Assembly: GCF_014204865.1 (NCBI RefSeq)
Contig: NZ_JACHMG010000001.1
Location: forward strand, 7,218,501 to 7,282,500
Length of the DNA stretch: 64,000 bases
DNA from: Amycolatopsis jiangsuensis
GTDB taxonomy: Bacteria > Actinomycetota > Actinomycetes > Mycobacteriales > Pseudonocardiaceae
Reading direction: 5' to 3'
Every line of letters starts with the position of its first letter. The first letter of the stretch is position 1. The notes under the pieces were generated by a model. The model was not told the DNA's origin, did no database searches, and saw only the letters and a program-made list of their open reading frames with translations. Shown piece after piece: positions 49,463 through 57,745 of the stretch. The translations under genes were made by a program, and so were the position numbers.

Positions 49463-50074
49463 TCACTCGCGTGCTTCGCTGCGCAAACGCAGGCCGTCGA
49501 TGAGCAGGCCGGTCATGCGCCTGCCGTATCCGGGTTCCTGTCCCGGAAGTGGCCGGCACAGCAGGGCGATCGCGTGGATCAGCTCTTCGGCTTCGAAGTC
49601 CTTCCGGATCGCGCCCTCGCGGGCTGCCGCGTCGAGCAGGGCGGCGAGAGTGGGGGCGAGCCGGTCCAGGAAGTAGCCCGGTAGGTCCGCGAACGCCGGA
49701 TCGCCTGAGTGCAGTGCCGAGGCGAGACCCCGTTTGGTGCCGAGCAGTTCGACGAACCGGTCGATCCAGCCGGTCAGGGCCGGCATCGGTGCGCGGGTCG
49801 CGGCCAGTTCGGTCCCGGCGGCGGCGACCGCGTCGATCCCGGTCTGCACCACGGCTTTGACCAGGTCCGAACGCAGCGGGAAATGCCGGTAGAGGGTGCC
49901 GACGCCGACCCCGGCCAGGTCGGTGATCTCCTTCGCCGGAGCGTCCACGCCGGACGTCGCGAAAACCGTCCGCGCGGCCTCGACCAGTGCGTCGAGGTTG
50001 CGTTGCGCGTCCGCCCGTCGCCGGCGCGGCGGGTGCTCGCCGGTACCGGACGGCGGAGTCGGGTGCTGGGCCAC
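49463..50074 (-). CDS. TetR-family transcriptional regulator
   Basis: A 203-residue repressor. The helix-turn-helix is in residues about 20-65 (TSGVDAPAKEITDLAGVGVGTLYRHF pattern, shown in part: AGVGVGTLYRHFP), and the C-terminal helices resemble the SBP-like ligand pocket of TetR_C_33 proteins. GTG at 50074 follows GAGGATGG; a longer frame to 50158 is possible. It diverges from the aldo/keto reductase, and inverted repeats lie between them, so it probably represses that gene and itself. Confidence 0.83.
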   Translation of the reverse strand: MAQHPTPPSGTGEHPPRRRRADAQRNLDALVEAARTVFATSGVDAPAKEITDLAGVGVGTLYRHFPLRSDLVKAVVQTGIDAVAAAGTELAATRAPMPALTGWIDRFVELLGTKRGLASALHSGDPAFADLPGYFLDRLAPTLAALLDAAAREGAIRKDFEAEELIHAIALLCRPLPGQEPGYGRRMTGLLIDGLRLRSEARE

Positions 50075-50120
50075 GGGACCATCCTCGTCTCGGCCGCGGG
50101 ACCGGCCGGGTTGCATAACC

Positions 50121-50147
50121 GGAAAGACTTTCCGTATAGTTCCGGAA
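50121..50147. promoter_or_regulatory. Likely TetR operators between divergent genes
   Basis: Two palindromes lie between the regulator and the aldo/keto reductase: GGAAAGACTTTCC (50121-50133) and TTCCGGAA (50140-50147). They overlap the area where the divergent promoters must lie. Confidence 0.5.
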
Positions 50148-50214
50148 AAGCATTCCACTTAGGGTCACGGTACGTCGCCCGCACCGCGCCCGCCAGTACA
50201 CCAGGAGCGAACCC

Positions 50215-51237
50215 ATGCGGTACCGCACACTCGGCCGGACCGGGATCAAGGTCAGTCCCTACGCGCTCGGCGCGATGATGTTCGCCACCCGCTTCGGCAA
50301 TCCCGATCCCGAGGACTCGGCGCGGATCATCCACAAGGCACTCGACGCCGGCATCAACTTCATCGACACCGCCGACGCCTACGGTGACTCCGAGGAGGTG
50401 GTCGGCAACGCCTTGCGCGGCCGCAGGGACGACGTCGTGCTCGCCACGAAGTTCGCCCGCCCGATCGGTGAGGACCCCAACCGCCGGGGAGCCTCGCGCC
50501 GGCACATCTTCGCCGCCGTGGAGGGTTCGCTGCGCCGGCTGCGGACCGACTATCTCGACCTGTACCAGGTGCACCGTGCCGATCCCACCACGGACATCGA
50601 GGAGACGCTGTCCGCGTTGACAGACCTGCTCGCCAGCGGCAAGGTACGGGCGATCGGCACGTCCCAGACGCTTGCCTCGGACATCGTCGATGCCCAGTGG
50701 ACGGCCGAGCGGCGCGGACTGGCCCGGTTCCGCAGCGAGCAGGTCGCGTACTCCCTTCTCACTCGCGGGCCCGAACGCGAGGTGCTGCCGGCCGCGCAGC
50801 GCTTCGGCATGGGCACGATGATCTGGGGACCGCTCGGCCAGGGTATGCTGACCGGGCGCGTCAGCCGGGGGCGGGAGAACGACCTGCGCCGCACGCACCT
50901 GCTCCGGCACCTCAGCGACGATCGCCGCATTGACGCGGTGGAGCGGCTGATCCCGCTGGCCGCCGAAGCCGGCCTGTCGCTGACGCATCTGGCCATGTCG
51001 TTCGTGATCGCCCATCCCGGGGTGACCAGCGCGCTGCTCGGCCCGCGCACCATGGAGCAGTTCGACGACCTGCTGGCAGGCGCCGAGGTCACGCTCACCG
51101 ACGACGTGCTCGACCGGATCGACGAGATCGTGCCGCCGGGTACCGACGTGAGCCCGCTGGACCAGGATTACCGCCCGCCGGCGCTGGACGATCCGGACCT
51201 GCGCCGCCGTCCGGCCGCCCAGCGCGCCGCGGCCTGA
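50215..51237 (+). CDS. Aldo/keto reductase
   Basis: A 340-residue TIM-barrel NADPH-dependent aldo/keto reductase. The catalytic tetrad is visible: Asp and Tyr in FIDTADAYGDSEEVVG, Lys in VLATKF and His in YQVHRAD. ATG at 50215 follows CAGGAGCG. It reduces aldehydes or ketones of unknown identity. The divergent TetR regulator and intergenic palindromes suggest control by a small molecule, perhaps its substrate. Confidence 0.87.
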   Translation: MRYRTLGRTGIKVSPYALGAMMFATRFGNPDPEDSARIIHKALDAGINFIDTADAYGDSEEVVGNALRGRRDDVVLATKFARPIGEDPNRRGASRRHIFAAVEGSLRRLRTDYLDLYQVHRADPTTDIEETLSALTDLLASGKVRAIGTSQTLASDIVDAQWTAERRGLARFRSEQVAYSLLTRGPEREVLPAAQRFGMGTMIWGPLGQGMLTGRVSRGRENDLRRTHLLRHLSDDRRIDAVERLIPLAAEAGLSLTHLAMSFVIAHPGVTSALLGPRTMEQFDDLLAGAEVTLTDDVLDRIDEIVPPGTDVSPLDQDYRPPALDDPDLRRRPAAQRAAA

Positions 51238-51296
51238 GCGCCGGGCATCGTGCCGCCGCTGCGAGAACACGGACGCACGCGCCGGACTTCTTGACC

Positions 51297-52096
51297 GTGC
51301 GGGCAGCGGTGGTGCAGTCGTCCGGGGAAGTGCGGGTCGCCGAGGTGGCGGAACCGGCGCCCGGTCCCGGTGAGGTGCTGGTCGAGGTCGAGGTGGCCGG
51401 TGCGGGATACGTGGACCTCATGCTCCGGCGAGGCGAGTACCGGGGAATATCGCCGGCCGGGTCCTGCCCGTGCCGGAGGGTGCGGACGCGGCCGAGGTGG
51501 TCGCGCTCGGCCTGAACGCCCTCGTCGCCGAGAGTGCGGTGGACCGGGTGGGAGTCGCCGCGGGCGATCGGGTCGTGGTCCGCGGCGCGGGTGGCGGAAT
51601 CGGTGTACTGGCCACGCAGATCGCGCATGCGCGGGGCGCCGAGGTCACCGCGGTCACGTCCTCGCCCTCCCGTGGCGACCGGTTGCTTGACCTCCGCGCG
51701 GCACGGATCGTCGACCGGACCGCCGCCGTCCCCGGTGAGGACTTCGACGTGGTCGTGGACCCGGTCGCGGGCGCGGAGATGGGCAGGTATCTGAAGCGGC
51801 TGCGGGACAACGGTCGTTACGTGCTCTGTGGTTCCGCGGATGGCCCGCCTGCGCCGGACTTCTTCGAAGTAATGCTGCGCGACTACCACAAATCACCCAC
51901 GGTCTTTGCGTTCAGCCTGAATTCGGTGACCCCTGCCGGCCTGCGGCGCTCGTGGCGTGCGGTGACCGACTGGTGGGGGAAGGGACTGCTCGCGCCGGTA
52001 CTGGACCTCAGCGTGCCGCTCGCCGAAGCCGAGCAGGTGCTGGGCTTGCTGGAGCGCGGGGCGCCGTTCGGCAAGGTGGTACTGCTGCCTGGTTAA
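51297..52096 (+). pseudogene. Quinone oxidoreductase-like gene with deletion and frameshift
   Basis: Remains of an MDR-family NADPH:quinone or zinc-free alcohol dehydrogenase. The start (GTG 51297; VRAAVVQSSGEVRVAEVAEP, then GAGYVDLMLRRGEYRG) is in one frame up to about 51445. The rest, from about 51455, is in another frame (AGRVLPVPEGADAAEVVALG, GAGGGIGVLATQIA with the Rossmann motif, ending GKVVLLPG). Relative to the family about 50 residues of the catalytic GroES-like domain are missing at the junction, so no active enzyme is expected. The C-terminal piece could be translated from GTG at 51470 but lacks half the active site. A sequencing or assembly fault could mimic the shift but not easily the lost segment. 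Confidence 0.75.
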
Positions 52097-52109
52097 GCTG
52101 GGAGGCGTG

Positions 52110-52718
52110 ATGGCACGCCGGCGAGACGAGCGCATCGACCAGGCCGTGCTGGCCGCGGTGTCCGCGCTGCTGCGCGAGGTGGGCTACTCGGCGCTGACCA
52201 TGGAAGCCATCGCCGCTCGCGCGGGCACCACCAAGCCCGCGATCCGCCGCCGGTGGAAGAACCAGCAGCAGCTGGTGGTCGCGGCCATGGCCCACGACCG
52301 GATCGGCGTCGTGGAGATCGACACCGGCTGTGTGCACTGCGACCTCGTCGCGCACCTGGAAGCACTGCGGGAGGGCATGGACGATCCGGCCCTCAGCCGA
52401 GTACTACCGGGCCTGCTGGCCGACCTCGCCGACGACCCGCAGCTGCGTGCGGAATTCCTTGCCGTGGTGTGGGAACCGCGGCGACAGGCCTGCCTGGTCA
52501 CCCTGCGCACAGCGCAGCAGCGCGGCGAGGTGAGCCTCGCCGACGCCGACTTCGTCATCGACCTGTTCGCCGCGCCGATTGTCTTCCGGGCGCTGTTCCG
52601 GCACGCCGAAATGGGACCCGGATTCGCCGAGAAGGTCACGGACGCCGTACTGGGCGGGGTCGGTGCCGCCGATGCGCGCCGGTGCCGGCGGGCGGGAAGC
52701 GGTCCCGCGGCCTCGTGA
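52110..52718 (+). CDS. TetR-family transcriptional regulator
   Basis: A 202-residue repressor with the helix-turn-helix at residues about 10-55 (EVGYSALTMEAIAARAGTTK, then AIRRRWKNQQQL) and a TetR_C_11-like ligand domain. ATG at 52110, with GGGAGG four bases upstream, is a better start than the overlapping GTG at 52107. It is 13 bases after the broken oxidoreductase gene in the same direction, so it probably regulated that gene, now lost. Confidence 0.82.
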   Translation: MARRRDERIDQAVLAAVSALLREVGYSALTMEAIAARAGTTKPAIRRRWKNQQQLVVAAMAHDRIGVVEIDTGCVHCDLVAHLEALREGMDDPALSRVLPGLLADLADDPQLRAEFLAVVWEPRRQACLVTLRTAQQRGEVSLADADFVIDLFAAPIVFRALFRHAEMGPGFAEKVTDAVLGGVGAADARRCRRAGSGPAAS

Positions 52719-52795
52719 GCCTTGCGGCCGTGAGTATCCTGCGGCACAACAAGTCTTTCGTCGCCGCGAACGGGCTCTGACCGCCTGAGATGTCC

Positions 52796-52823
52796 CGAAA
52801 GTACTGGCGTGCGAGTACTTTCG
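52796..52823. repeat. Perfect inverted repeat
   Basis: CGAAAGTACT and AGTACTTTCG flank an 8-base spacer. It could be a terminator for the TetR gene, or an operator for the following secreted-protein gene. Confidence 0.55.
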
Positions 52824-52906
52824 CGCAGCGGTCCGGAGTGATCCTGCTGGTGCGGCGTGGATCCGGCCGCGAGCGGAACCGGACAGCAACCGGACAGCCT
52901 GCCAGA

Positions 52907-52920
52907 AAAGTCTAGACCAT
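52907..52920. promoter_or_regulatory. Partial DasR-like site
   Basis: GTCTAGACCA (52910-52919) equals the right side and core of the dre consensus, but the left TG is AA. It lies about 60 bases before a secreted protein gene. DasR governs aminosugar use in actinomycetes; a match this incomplete is only suggestive. Confidence 0.25.
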
Positions 52921-52979
52921 TGTCCGCGTGCCTCCGCAGAATCGGGGACCAGTTGACTCCCTGGTCCCCGGAGGTCCCC

Positions 52980-53822
52980 ATGCGTAAGTCTTTTCTCGCT
53001 TTTTCCCTGGCGGCAGCAGGATTGGCAGTGCTCCCGGCCACCGCCGTCGCCCAGTCCCCGGCACAGTCGGAACACGGCGTGATCGGCGCGGTCGACGGCA
53101 CCACGGCCGTCGCGGCCGCCGACCGGTTCCGGGAGATCCGCACCGCGGAAGTCTCCGGTTCCTCGATCGAGGGCGACATCCACGACGACTGGGGTGTCTA
53201 CACCAGTGGTACCGCGGTGACCGGACAGGACGCCGTGCAGTCGGTCTACAGTGACCTCGCGATTTCGAACGACACCCTGTACGCGCCCACGATGAAGGCG
53301 CCCGGTTCGTGTGTCGAGCTCGTCACGGCCTACTTCAGTGGCGCCGCACAGGTGTGGGCGTGGGACTGGTGCGACGGCGTCAAGGTGGCCAAATCGGTGA
53401 CCGTCGACGGAAGTTTCCGGGACAACTACGGCACCTCGGTCAACGGCCACGATTCCTACCGGGGCAAGGTCGAGCAGACCGACTCGTCGAACAACACCTG
53501 GACCGCCTCGTTGTTCAACTACCGCACCGGCAGCTGGGATTCCTTCTACTCCCAGTCCGGTACCGACCAGTCGCACGAGGACCGCAGCTGGAACATCTTC
53601 GAGATCTACGCCAGTGGCGACCAGACCGCCGAATACTGTTCGGCGCTCGGCGGCCGGGCGATCGAAAGCACCGGCTACCAGATCAAACTCGACGGCGGCT
53701 GGCACGCGGCCGACGGCGGGAACACCTCGGTGCGATCGAACTCCTCGGCCGAGGATTTCCTCTGCCCGGGCCTGAGCCGCACAGTCCTGCACGAGAACGA
53801 CCAGTGGAGCGTCCGGCACTGA
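52980..53822 (+). CDS. Secreted protein of unknown function
   Basis: A 280-residue protein with a Sec signal peptide (residues 1-25, MRKSFLAFSLAAAGLAVLPA then TAVAQ). The mature part is rich in Ser, Asp, Tyr and Trp with short beta-like blocks (DDWGVYTSGTAV, AAQVWAWDWCDGVKVAKSV, WTASLFNYRTGSWDSFY) and four Cys, probably two disulphides. No catalytic motif or family is recognised. ATG at 52980 follows CCCCGGAGG. It stands alone, convergent with a secreted esterase across a perfect hairpin. A carbohydrate-binding or envelope role is possible. Confidence 0.68.
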   Translation: MRKSFLAFSLAAAGLAVLPATAVAQSPAQSEHGVIGAVDGTTAVAAADRFREIRTAEVSGSSIEGDIHDDWGVYTSGTAVTGQDAVQSVYSDLAISNDTLYAPTMKAPGSCVELVTAYFSGAAQVWAWDWCDGVKVAKSVTVDGSFRDNYGTSVNGHDSYRGKVEQTDSSNNTWTASLFNYRTGSWDSFYSQSGTDQSHEDRSWNIFEIYASGDQTAEYCSALGGRAIESTGYQIKLDGGWHAADGGNTSVRSNSSAEDFLCPGLSRTVLHENDQWSVRH

Positions 53823-53841
53823 CCGCGCGTACCGCGCGAAA

Positions 53842-53875
53842 CCGGGGGTGACCACAGCTGTGGTCACCCCCGGTC
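53842..53875. terminator. 34-base perfect palindrome, bidirectional terminator
   Basis: 17-base arms without spacer (centre CAG|CTG at 53858/53859) between two convergent secreted-protein genes. Confidence 0.75.
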
Positions 53876-53882
53876 TCACCTT

Positions 53883-54713
53883 TCACAGCACGGATTCGAT
53901 CAGCTGCGCGGCGCCGAGCATGCCGGCTTCGTTGGGGTGATACGTGACCCGGCCCGCGGGCGCGGTGTACTTCTCGACCCACGGTTCGGCCGCGCACGCA
54001 CTGTGGTCGCGGCTGGCCCCGGCGAGGTCGACCAGCTCCGCACCGGTCGCGCCGGCCGCGTCGGCGGTGACGGTGGCCAGCCGGTCGGCGATGCTGTGTT
54101 CGTAGCCGAGCTGATCGTCGGTGAGCGGCACCCCGTCGCACGCGCCCGATGGCGGAAGCAGGCTGAAGTAGCTGACCACGAGGATCCTGGCCGAGGGCGC
54201 CTTCTCCCGGATGCGGTTCACCACGTCGCGCATCCGGCCGGGAAGCTCGCCGAAGGCCTGGTCGATGGCCGCGGTGTCGACGCTGCCGCAGTCGGAGCCG
54301 CCGCTGGTCTGGCACGAGTAGGTGTTGATGCTGCCCAAATAGTTGACGTCGTTCCCGCCGATGGTGACCGTGACGAGGGTCGTGTCCGCGGTGACCGCGT
54401 CCACCTGTGGGGGCTGGCCGGCCTGCCCGGTGGTGACTACGTTGGCCGTGGTGGCGCCGCTGCAGCTGGCGTCGGTGTGCCCCAGGCCGCGGTCGCGGGC
54501 CAGCACGCTGGCGTAGTTGTTGGTCGAGCGTCCGCACGCGGACGGAGAACCCGGCTGGAGGTCGGGGATCCCCGGCCCCGCGGCGAACGAACTGCCGAGC
54601 GAAACGTAGTCGGCCGGTCCGGTTTCGGCCGCGCCTGCCGCAGTGGCGTGCACGAGCCCGAACCCGGTGGCAGTCAGTGCCGCGATCAGCCACGGCGTGA
54701 GTTTTCTCCGCAT
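53883..54713 (-). CDS. Secreted SGNH-hydrolase/GDSL-like lipase
   Basis: A 276-residue esterase with a Sec signal peptide (about residues 1-28). SGNH blocks: nucleophile Ser in YVSLGSSFAAGPG (the block I motif is GSS rather than GDS), Gly in block II, Asn in VTIGGNDVNY and the Asp/His pair near the end in VTYHPNEAG. Six Cys would form disulphides, as in Streptomyces-type extracellular lipases of this group. ATG at 54713 follows AAGGAGGG. Predicted to cleave lipid or acyl esters outside the cell. Confidence 0.85.
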   Translation of the reverse strand: MRRKLTPWLIAALTATGFGLVHATAAGAAETGPADYVSLGSSFAAGPGIPDLQPGSPSACGRSTNNYASVLARDRGLGHTDASCSGATTANVVTTGQAGQPPQVDAVTADTTLVTVTIGGNDVNYLGSINTYSCQTSGGSDCGSVDTAAIDQAFGELPGRMRDVVNRIREKAPSARILVVSYFSLLPPSGACDGVPLTDDQLGYEHSIADRLATVTADAAGATGAELVDLAGASRDHSACAAEPWVEKYTAPAGRVTYHPNEAGMLGAAQLIESVL

Positions 54714-54847
54714 CGGCCCTCCTTTGGACCTTCGGTGACAGCCAAGATCGACTGTTGGCCCGTGCCATGCCGATGTCAATCCTTGCCCGGTGTTCTGTCC
54801 GGTCGACAGTTCAGGCTTCTTTCCTCGTGGTGCTGGTCCGAAGCGGT

Positions 54848-54924
54848 TGAGGAAGCTAGAACGTTCGGTCTTGACTTCCCGGCACCGACTTGCCATGCTG
54901 AGGAAGAGAGAACGTTCGGTCTTG
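54848..54924. repeat. Pair of 26-base direct repeats before ohr
   Basis: 54848-54873 and 54899-54924 match at 24 of 26 positions, sharing TGAGGAAG and AGAACGTTCGGTCTTG; offset 51 bases, about five helical turns. The embedded AACGTT is palindromic. Probably regulator-binding sites; a TTGACT-N17-CATGCT promoter spans 54871-54899. Confidence 0.65.
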
Positions 54925-54963
54925 CACCTGGGAAGATTCCAGTGCGTACGGAAGGAATCGACT

Positions 54964-55392
54964 GTGAACAAGCCTCTGTATCTCGGTATCGCCACCTCCA
55001 CCGGGGACGGCAGGGCGGGTGGTCGGGCTCGGAGTGACGACGGCCTGCTCGACCTCTCCCTCGCGATCCCGAAGGAGATGGGCGGCCCCGGCGGCGCGAC
55101 CAACCCGGAACAGCTGTTCGCGGCGGGCTGGGCTTCTTGCTTCCACTCGGCGCTGAAAGCTGTTGCCGCACAGGAAAAGGTGCAGTTCGCCGACTCCGCG
55201 GTCGTGGCCGAGGTTCAGGTCCACCCGACGCCGGAGGGCGGGTTCAGCCTCGGCGCGGCTCTGCACGTCGAGCTGTCCGGCCTCGACCAGGCCGCGGCCG
55301 ACAAGCTCGTCGAAGCGGCGCACGGGGTCTGTCCCTATTCGAATGCGACCCGCGGCAACATCCCGGTGACGCTCGAGGTGACCGTCGCCTGA
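54964..55392 (+). CDS. ohr: Organic hydroperoxide resistance protein
   Basis: A 142-residue Ohr/OsmC protein, which reduces organic hydroperoxides with two Cys. Cys59 in AAGWASCFHSAL and Cys123 in GVCPYSNATRGN are the active pair; ATNPEQLFAAG is the family block. GTG at 54964 follows GGAAGGAA. A normal OhrR repressor gene is not adjacent, but two direct repeats lie in its upstream region and may be the binding sites of a regulator encoded elsewhere. Confidence 0.92.
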   Translation: MNKPLYLGIATSTGDGRAGGRARSDDGLLDLSLAIPKEMGGPGGATNPEQLFAAGWASCFHSALKAVAAQEKVQFADSAVVAEVQVHPTPEGGFSLGAALHVELSGLDQAAADKLVEAAHGVCPYSNATRGNIPVTLEVTVA

Positions 55393-55438
55393 TGCCGGTG
55401 GCCGGCCGGTCGTGCACCTTGCTTATCCTCGGCAGCGT

Positions 55439-55456
55439 TGTAGAGTGAGCGCTACA
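55439..55456. promoter_or_regulatory. Inverted repeat, likely operator of the aromatic operon
   Basis: TGTAG, 8 bases, CTACA, 22 bases before the start of the first operon gene. GntR- or IclR-type regulators use similar sites; no regulator gene is adjacent. Confidence 0.45.
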
Positions 55457-55477
55457 TACAGAGGATGGGAAGGCACC

Positions 55478-56293
55478 GTGACGAACACCGGAGATGTCGG
55501 GGACACGCGGCTGGCCTACACCGAGACCGGGACGGGCGCGCCGGTCGTGTGGCTGCACGGCTCGGGGCCGGGTGCCACCGGGATGAGCAACTTCGGCGGG
55601 AACCTGGCCGCGTTCGGCGACCACCGCAACATCGTGGTCGACCTGCCGGGCTGGGGTGCCTCCCCGCGCCCGGAGACCGCGGAACCGCTGATCTTCCACG
55701 CAGCCGAACAGGTGTGCCGGACGATGACCTCGCTCGGGATCGAGCGGGCCCATCTGGTCGGCAACTCCTACGGCGGTGGGGTGGCGATGCGGATCGCCAC
55801 CCGGTACCCGGAGCGGGTGGACCGGCTGGTGCTCATGGCGCCAGGAGGAGTCCTGCCCGCGGACGCGCCGCCCTGGCCGGTCGGGCTCGAGCGGCTCTTC
55901 GGCTACATGGCCGCGGACGAGCCCTCGCGCGAGGCGATGGCGGAATTCGTGCGGCTCATGGTCTACGACGAGACGCTGGCGACCGCGGAGCTCATCGACG
56001 AGCGCTACGAATCCAGCCTCCGGGTGCATCCCGAGTTGCCGATTCCGCCGAACTTCGGTGACCTGACCCCGGACCTGTCCCGGATCGACGCGCCCACGCT
56101 GCTGGTGTGGGGGCGGGAGGACCAGACCGTTCCGCTCACCTGGGCGCCGAAGCTTCTCGCCGGTATCCCGAACGCCGAACTGCGCGTGCTCCCGCACTGC
56201 CGGCACTGGGTCCAGTACGAGCGGGCGCCCGAGTTCAACCACCTCGTCCGCGAGTTCCTGCGCGGCGGCGCGGCCGCGGCATCGGAGGGATGA
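55478..56293 (+). CDS. Alpha/beta hydrolase, meta-cleavage-product hydrolase type
   Basis: A 271-residue hydrolase similar to BphD/HsaD enzymes that cut the C-C bond of ring-cleavage products. The oxyanion region WLHGSGPGATGMSNF, the nucleophile Ser97 in GNSYGGG, Asp in WGREDQTVP and His in HCRHWVQYE form the expected set. GTG at 55478 follows GGGAAGG. It precedes an extradiol dioxygenase, the enzyme that would make its substrate, so ring cleavage followed by hydrolysis is the evident pathway. Confidence 0.87.
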   Translation: MTNTGDVGDTRLAYTETGTGAPVVWLHGSGPGATGMSNFGGNLAAFGDHRNIVVDLPGWGASPRPETAEPLIFHAAEQVCRTMTSLGIERAHLVGNSYGGGVAMRIATRYPERVDRLVLMAPGGVLPADAPPWPVGLERLFGYMAADEPSREAMAEFVRLMVYDETLATAELIDERYESSLRVHPELPIPPNFGDLTPDLSRIDAPTLLVWGREDQTVPLTWAPKLLAGIPNAELRVLPHCRHWVQYERAPEFNHLVREFLRGGAAAASEG

Positions 56294-56297
56294 CCAC

Positions 56298-57557
56298 ATG
56301 GGTATCCGGAAGCTGGGGTACGTCGGCCTGAACGTCACCGACGTCGGCGCCTGGACCGAGCTGCTCGGCCGCACGCTGGGCATCGGCGTCACCCGCGTCT
56401 CGTCCGCCGCCGGTGAGGTGGTGCTGGCCGAACTCGACGAGTTCAAGTACCGCGTCGCCCTCTATTCCTCCACAGTGGACGCTCCGCGTGAGGTGGGGTG
56501 GATCGTCGACTCGCCACGGGAGCTCGACCGGCTGACCGGGCGGCTCACCGAAGCCGGCTTCACCGTCGCGGAGGCAACTCCGGACGAGCGGGAGCTGCGC
56601 GGGGCCACCCGGCTGCGCTGGTTCACCGATCCCGTCGGCTACCGCGTGGAGCTGGCGGTCGGTCAGGCCAAGGCCGGTACCGGCGTGGCCCGGCCGTCCG
56701 GGACCACCGGTCTCGGCCACCTCGTCCTGGCGAGCCCGAAGCTCGCCGAACTGCGTGAGCTGTACGAGTCCGTGCTCGAATTCGAGCTGACCGACTACCG
56801 CGCCCCCGGCCTGTTCTTCTTCCGCTGCAACGCCGCGCACCACAGCATCGCGCTCGCGAACGCGGAGACGCCGTCCATCCACCACCTCGAGTTCGAGCAC
56901 GGTTCGATCGACGACGTCGGGCGCGCCTACGACCGGGCCAAGGCCGACGGCGCGCCGATCTCGATCAGCCTCGGCCGGCACATGAACGACAAGGCCATCT
57001 CGTTCTACCTGCGCAACCCCAGCGGGTTCCACCTCGAGATCGGATGCGGCGGGATCGAGGTCGGCCCGGACTGGATCCCGCACGACTTCGGGGTTTCCGA
57101 TGGGGCCACCACCACGCCGAAGCCAACCCGTTCGCCTCGCCGAAATCGTGACCAGCTTCGACCCGCGCCTGAGCGGCTGCCGCGCCATGGTCACCGGCGC
57201 GGCGAGCGGAATCGGCGCCGCCGTCGCGACCCGGCTCGCGGAACTCGGCGCGCACGTGGTGGTGTGCGACATCGACGAAGCAGGCGCGGCGCGTACGGCC
57301 GAGCGGATCGGCGGCGAGCCGCTGGCCATCGACCTCAGCGAAACCGCCGAGCTGGCCGACCGGCATCCACGGTCTGCGCGCCAGCGCGTACAAATCCGCC
57401 TACGTCAGTGCCGAACACGGACTCCTGGGGCTCTCGAAGGTCCTCGCGGTGGAAGGTGCGGCCCGCGGCGTCACCAGCAACTGCGTGTGCCCGGGCTACG
57501 TTCGCACGCCGCTGGTCGAGAACCAGCTGGCCGACCAAGCCGCAGTGCACGGGGTGA
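56298..57557 (+). CDS. Extradiol (catechol-type) ring-cleavage dioxygenase with C-terminal frameshift
   Basis: A two-domain VOC-fold dioxygenase (BphC/HsaC type) that opens a dihydroxylated aromatic ring. Metal ligands are His141 (GLGHLVL), His195/196 (SIHHLEFE) and Glu247 (GFHLEIG), with catalytic His181 in NAAHHSIAL. After [13 protein letters not shown] the frame runs on for about 150 residues of nonsense to 57557. In a neighbouring frame from 57101 the sequence reads [16 protein letters not shown] and stops at 57149-57151, exactly the family's normal tail. One base lost near 57100 therefore explains the extension. The active site is intact; whether the altered tail is tolerated is unknown. 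Confidence 0.8.
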   Translation: MGIRKLGYVGLNVTDVGAWTELLGRTLGIGVTRVSSAAGEVVLAELDEFKYRVALYSSTVDAPREVGWIVDSPRELDRLTGRLTEAGFTVAEATPDERELRGATRLRWFTDPVGYRVELAVGQAKAGTGVARPSGTTGLGHLVLASPKLAELRELYESVLEFELTDYRAPGLFFFRCNAAHHSIALANAETPSIHHLEFEHGSIDDVGRAYDRAKADGAPISISLGRHMNDKAISFYLRNPSGFHLEIGCGGIEVGPDWIPHDFGVSDGATTTPKPTRSPRRNRDQLRPAPERLPRHGHRRGERNRRRRRDPARGTRRARGGVRHRRSRRGAYGRADRRRAAGHRPQRNRRAGRPASTVCAPARTNPPTSVPNTDSWGSRRSSRWKVRPAASPATACARATFARRWSRTSWPTKPQCTG

Positions 57558-57720
57558 GTACCGCGAAGTGCTTGCCGACGTACTGCTCGCGCGATCGGCG
57601 GTGAAGCGTCTGATCGAACCGGCGGAAGTGGCCGAAGCGGTGGCGTACCTGTGCTCGCCGGCCGCGGCGTGGGTCACGGGTACCGAGTTGACTCTCGACG
57701 GGGGATGGAGCGCGTCGTGA
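57148..57720 (+). pseudogene. 3-Hydroxybutyrate-dehydrogenase-like SDR remnant
   Basis: An SDR related to 3-hydroxybutyrate dehydrogenase, broken. GTG at 57148 overlaps the natural dioxygenase stop (GTGA). The first frame gives [17 protein letters not shown] and [10 protein letters not shown] up to [14 protein letters not shown] second frame gives [20 protein letters not shown] and [19 protein letters not shown], and the first frame returns for [19 protein letters not shown] and TGTELTLDGGWSAS. About 65-70 residues including the NAG motif and catalytic Ser are missing, with two frame changes. Inactive. Confidence 0.78.
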
Positions 57721-57745
57721 ACACGGCGGCGGAAGGCAGGTGGGC

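Noticed and set aside
51470..52096. C-terminal oxidoreductase piece as an independent gene
   Set aside because: No ribosome binding site, lacks the substrate domain, and continues directly from a remnant N-terminus in another frame.
57152..57557. C-terminal extension of the dioxygenase as a real domain
   Set aside because: Arg-rich nonsense read through the broken dehydrogenase in a wrong frame; a one-base loss near 57100 explains it.
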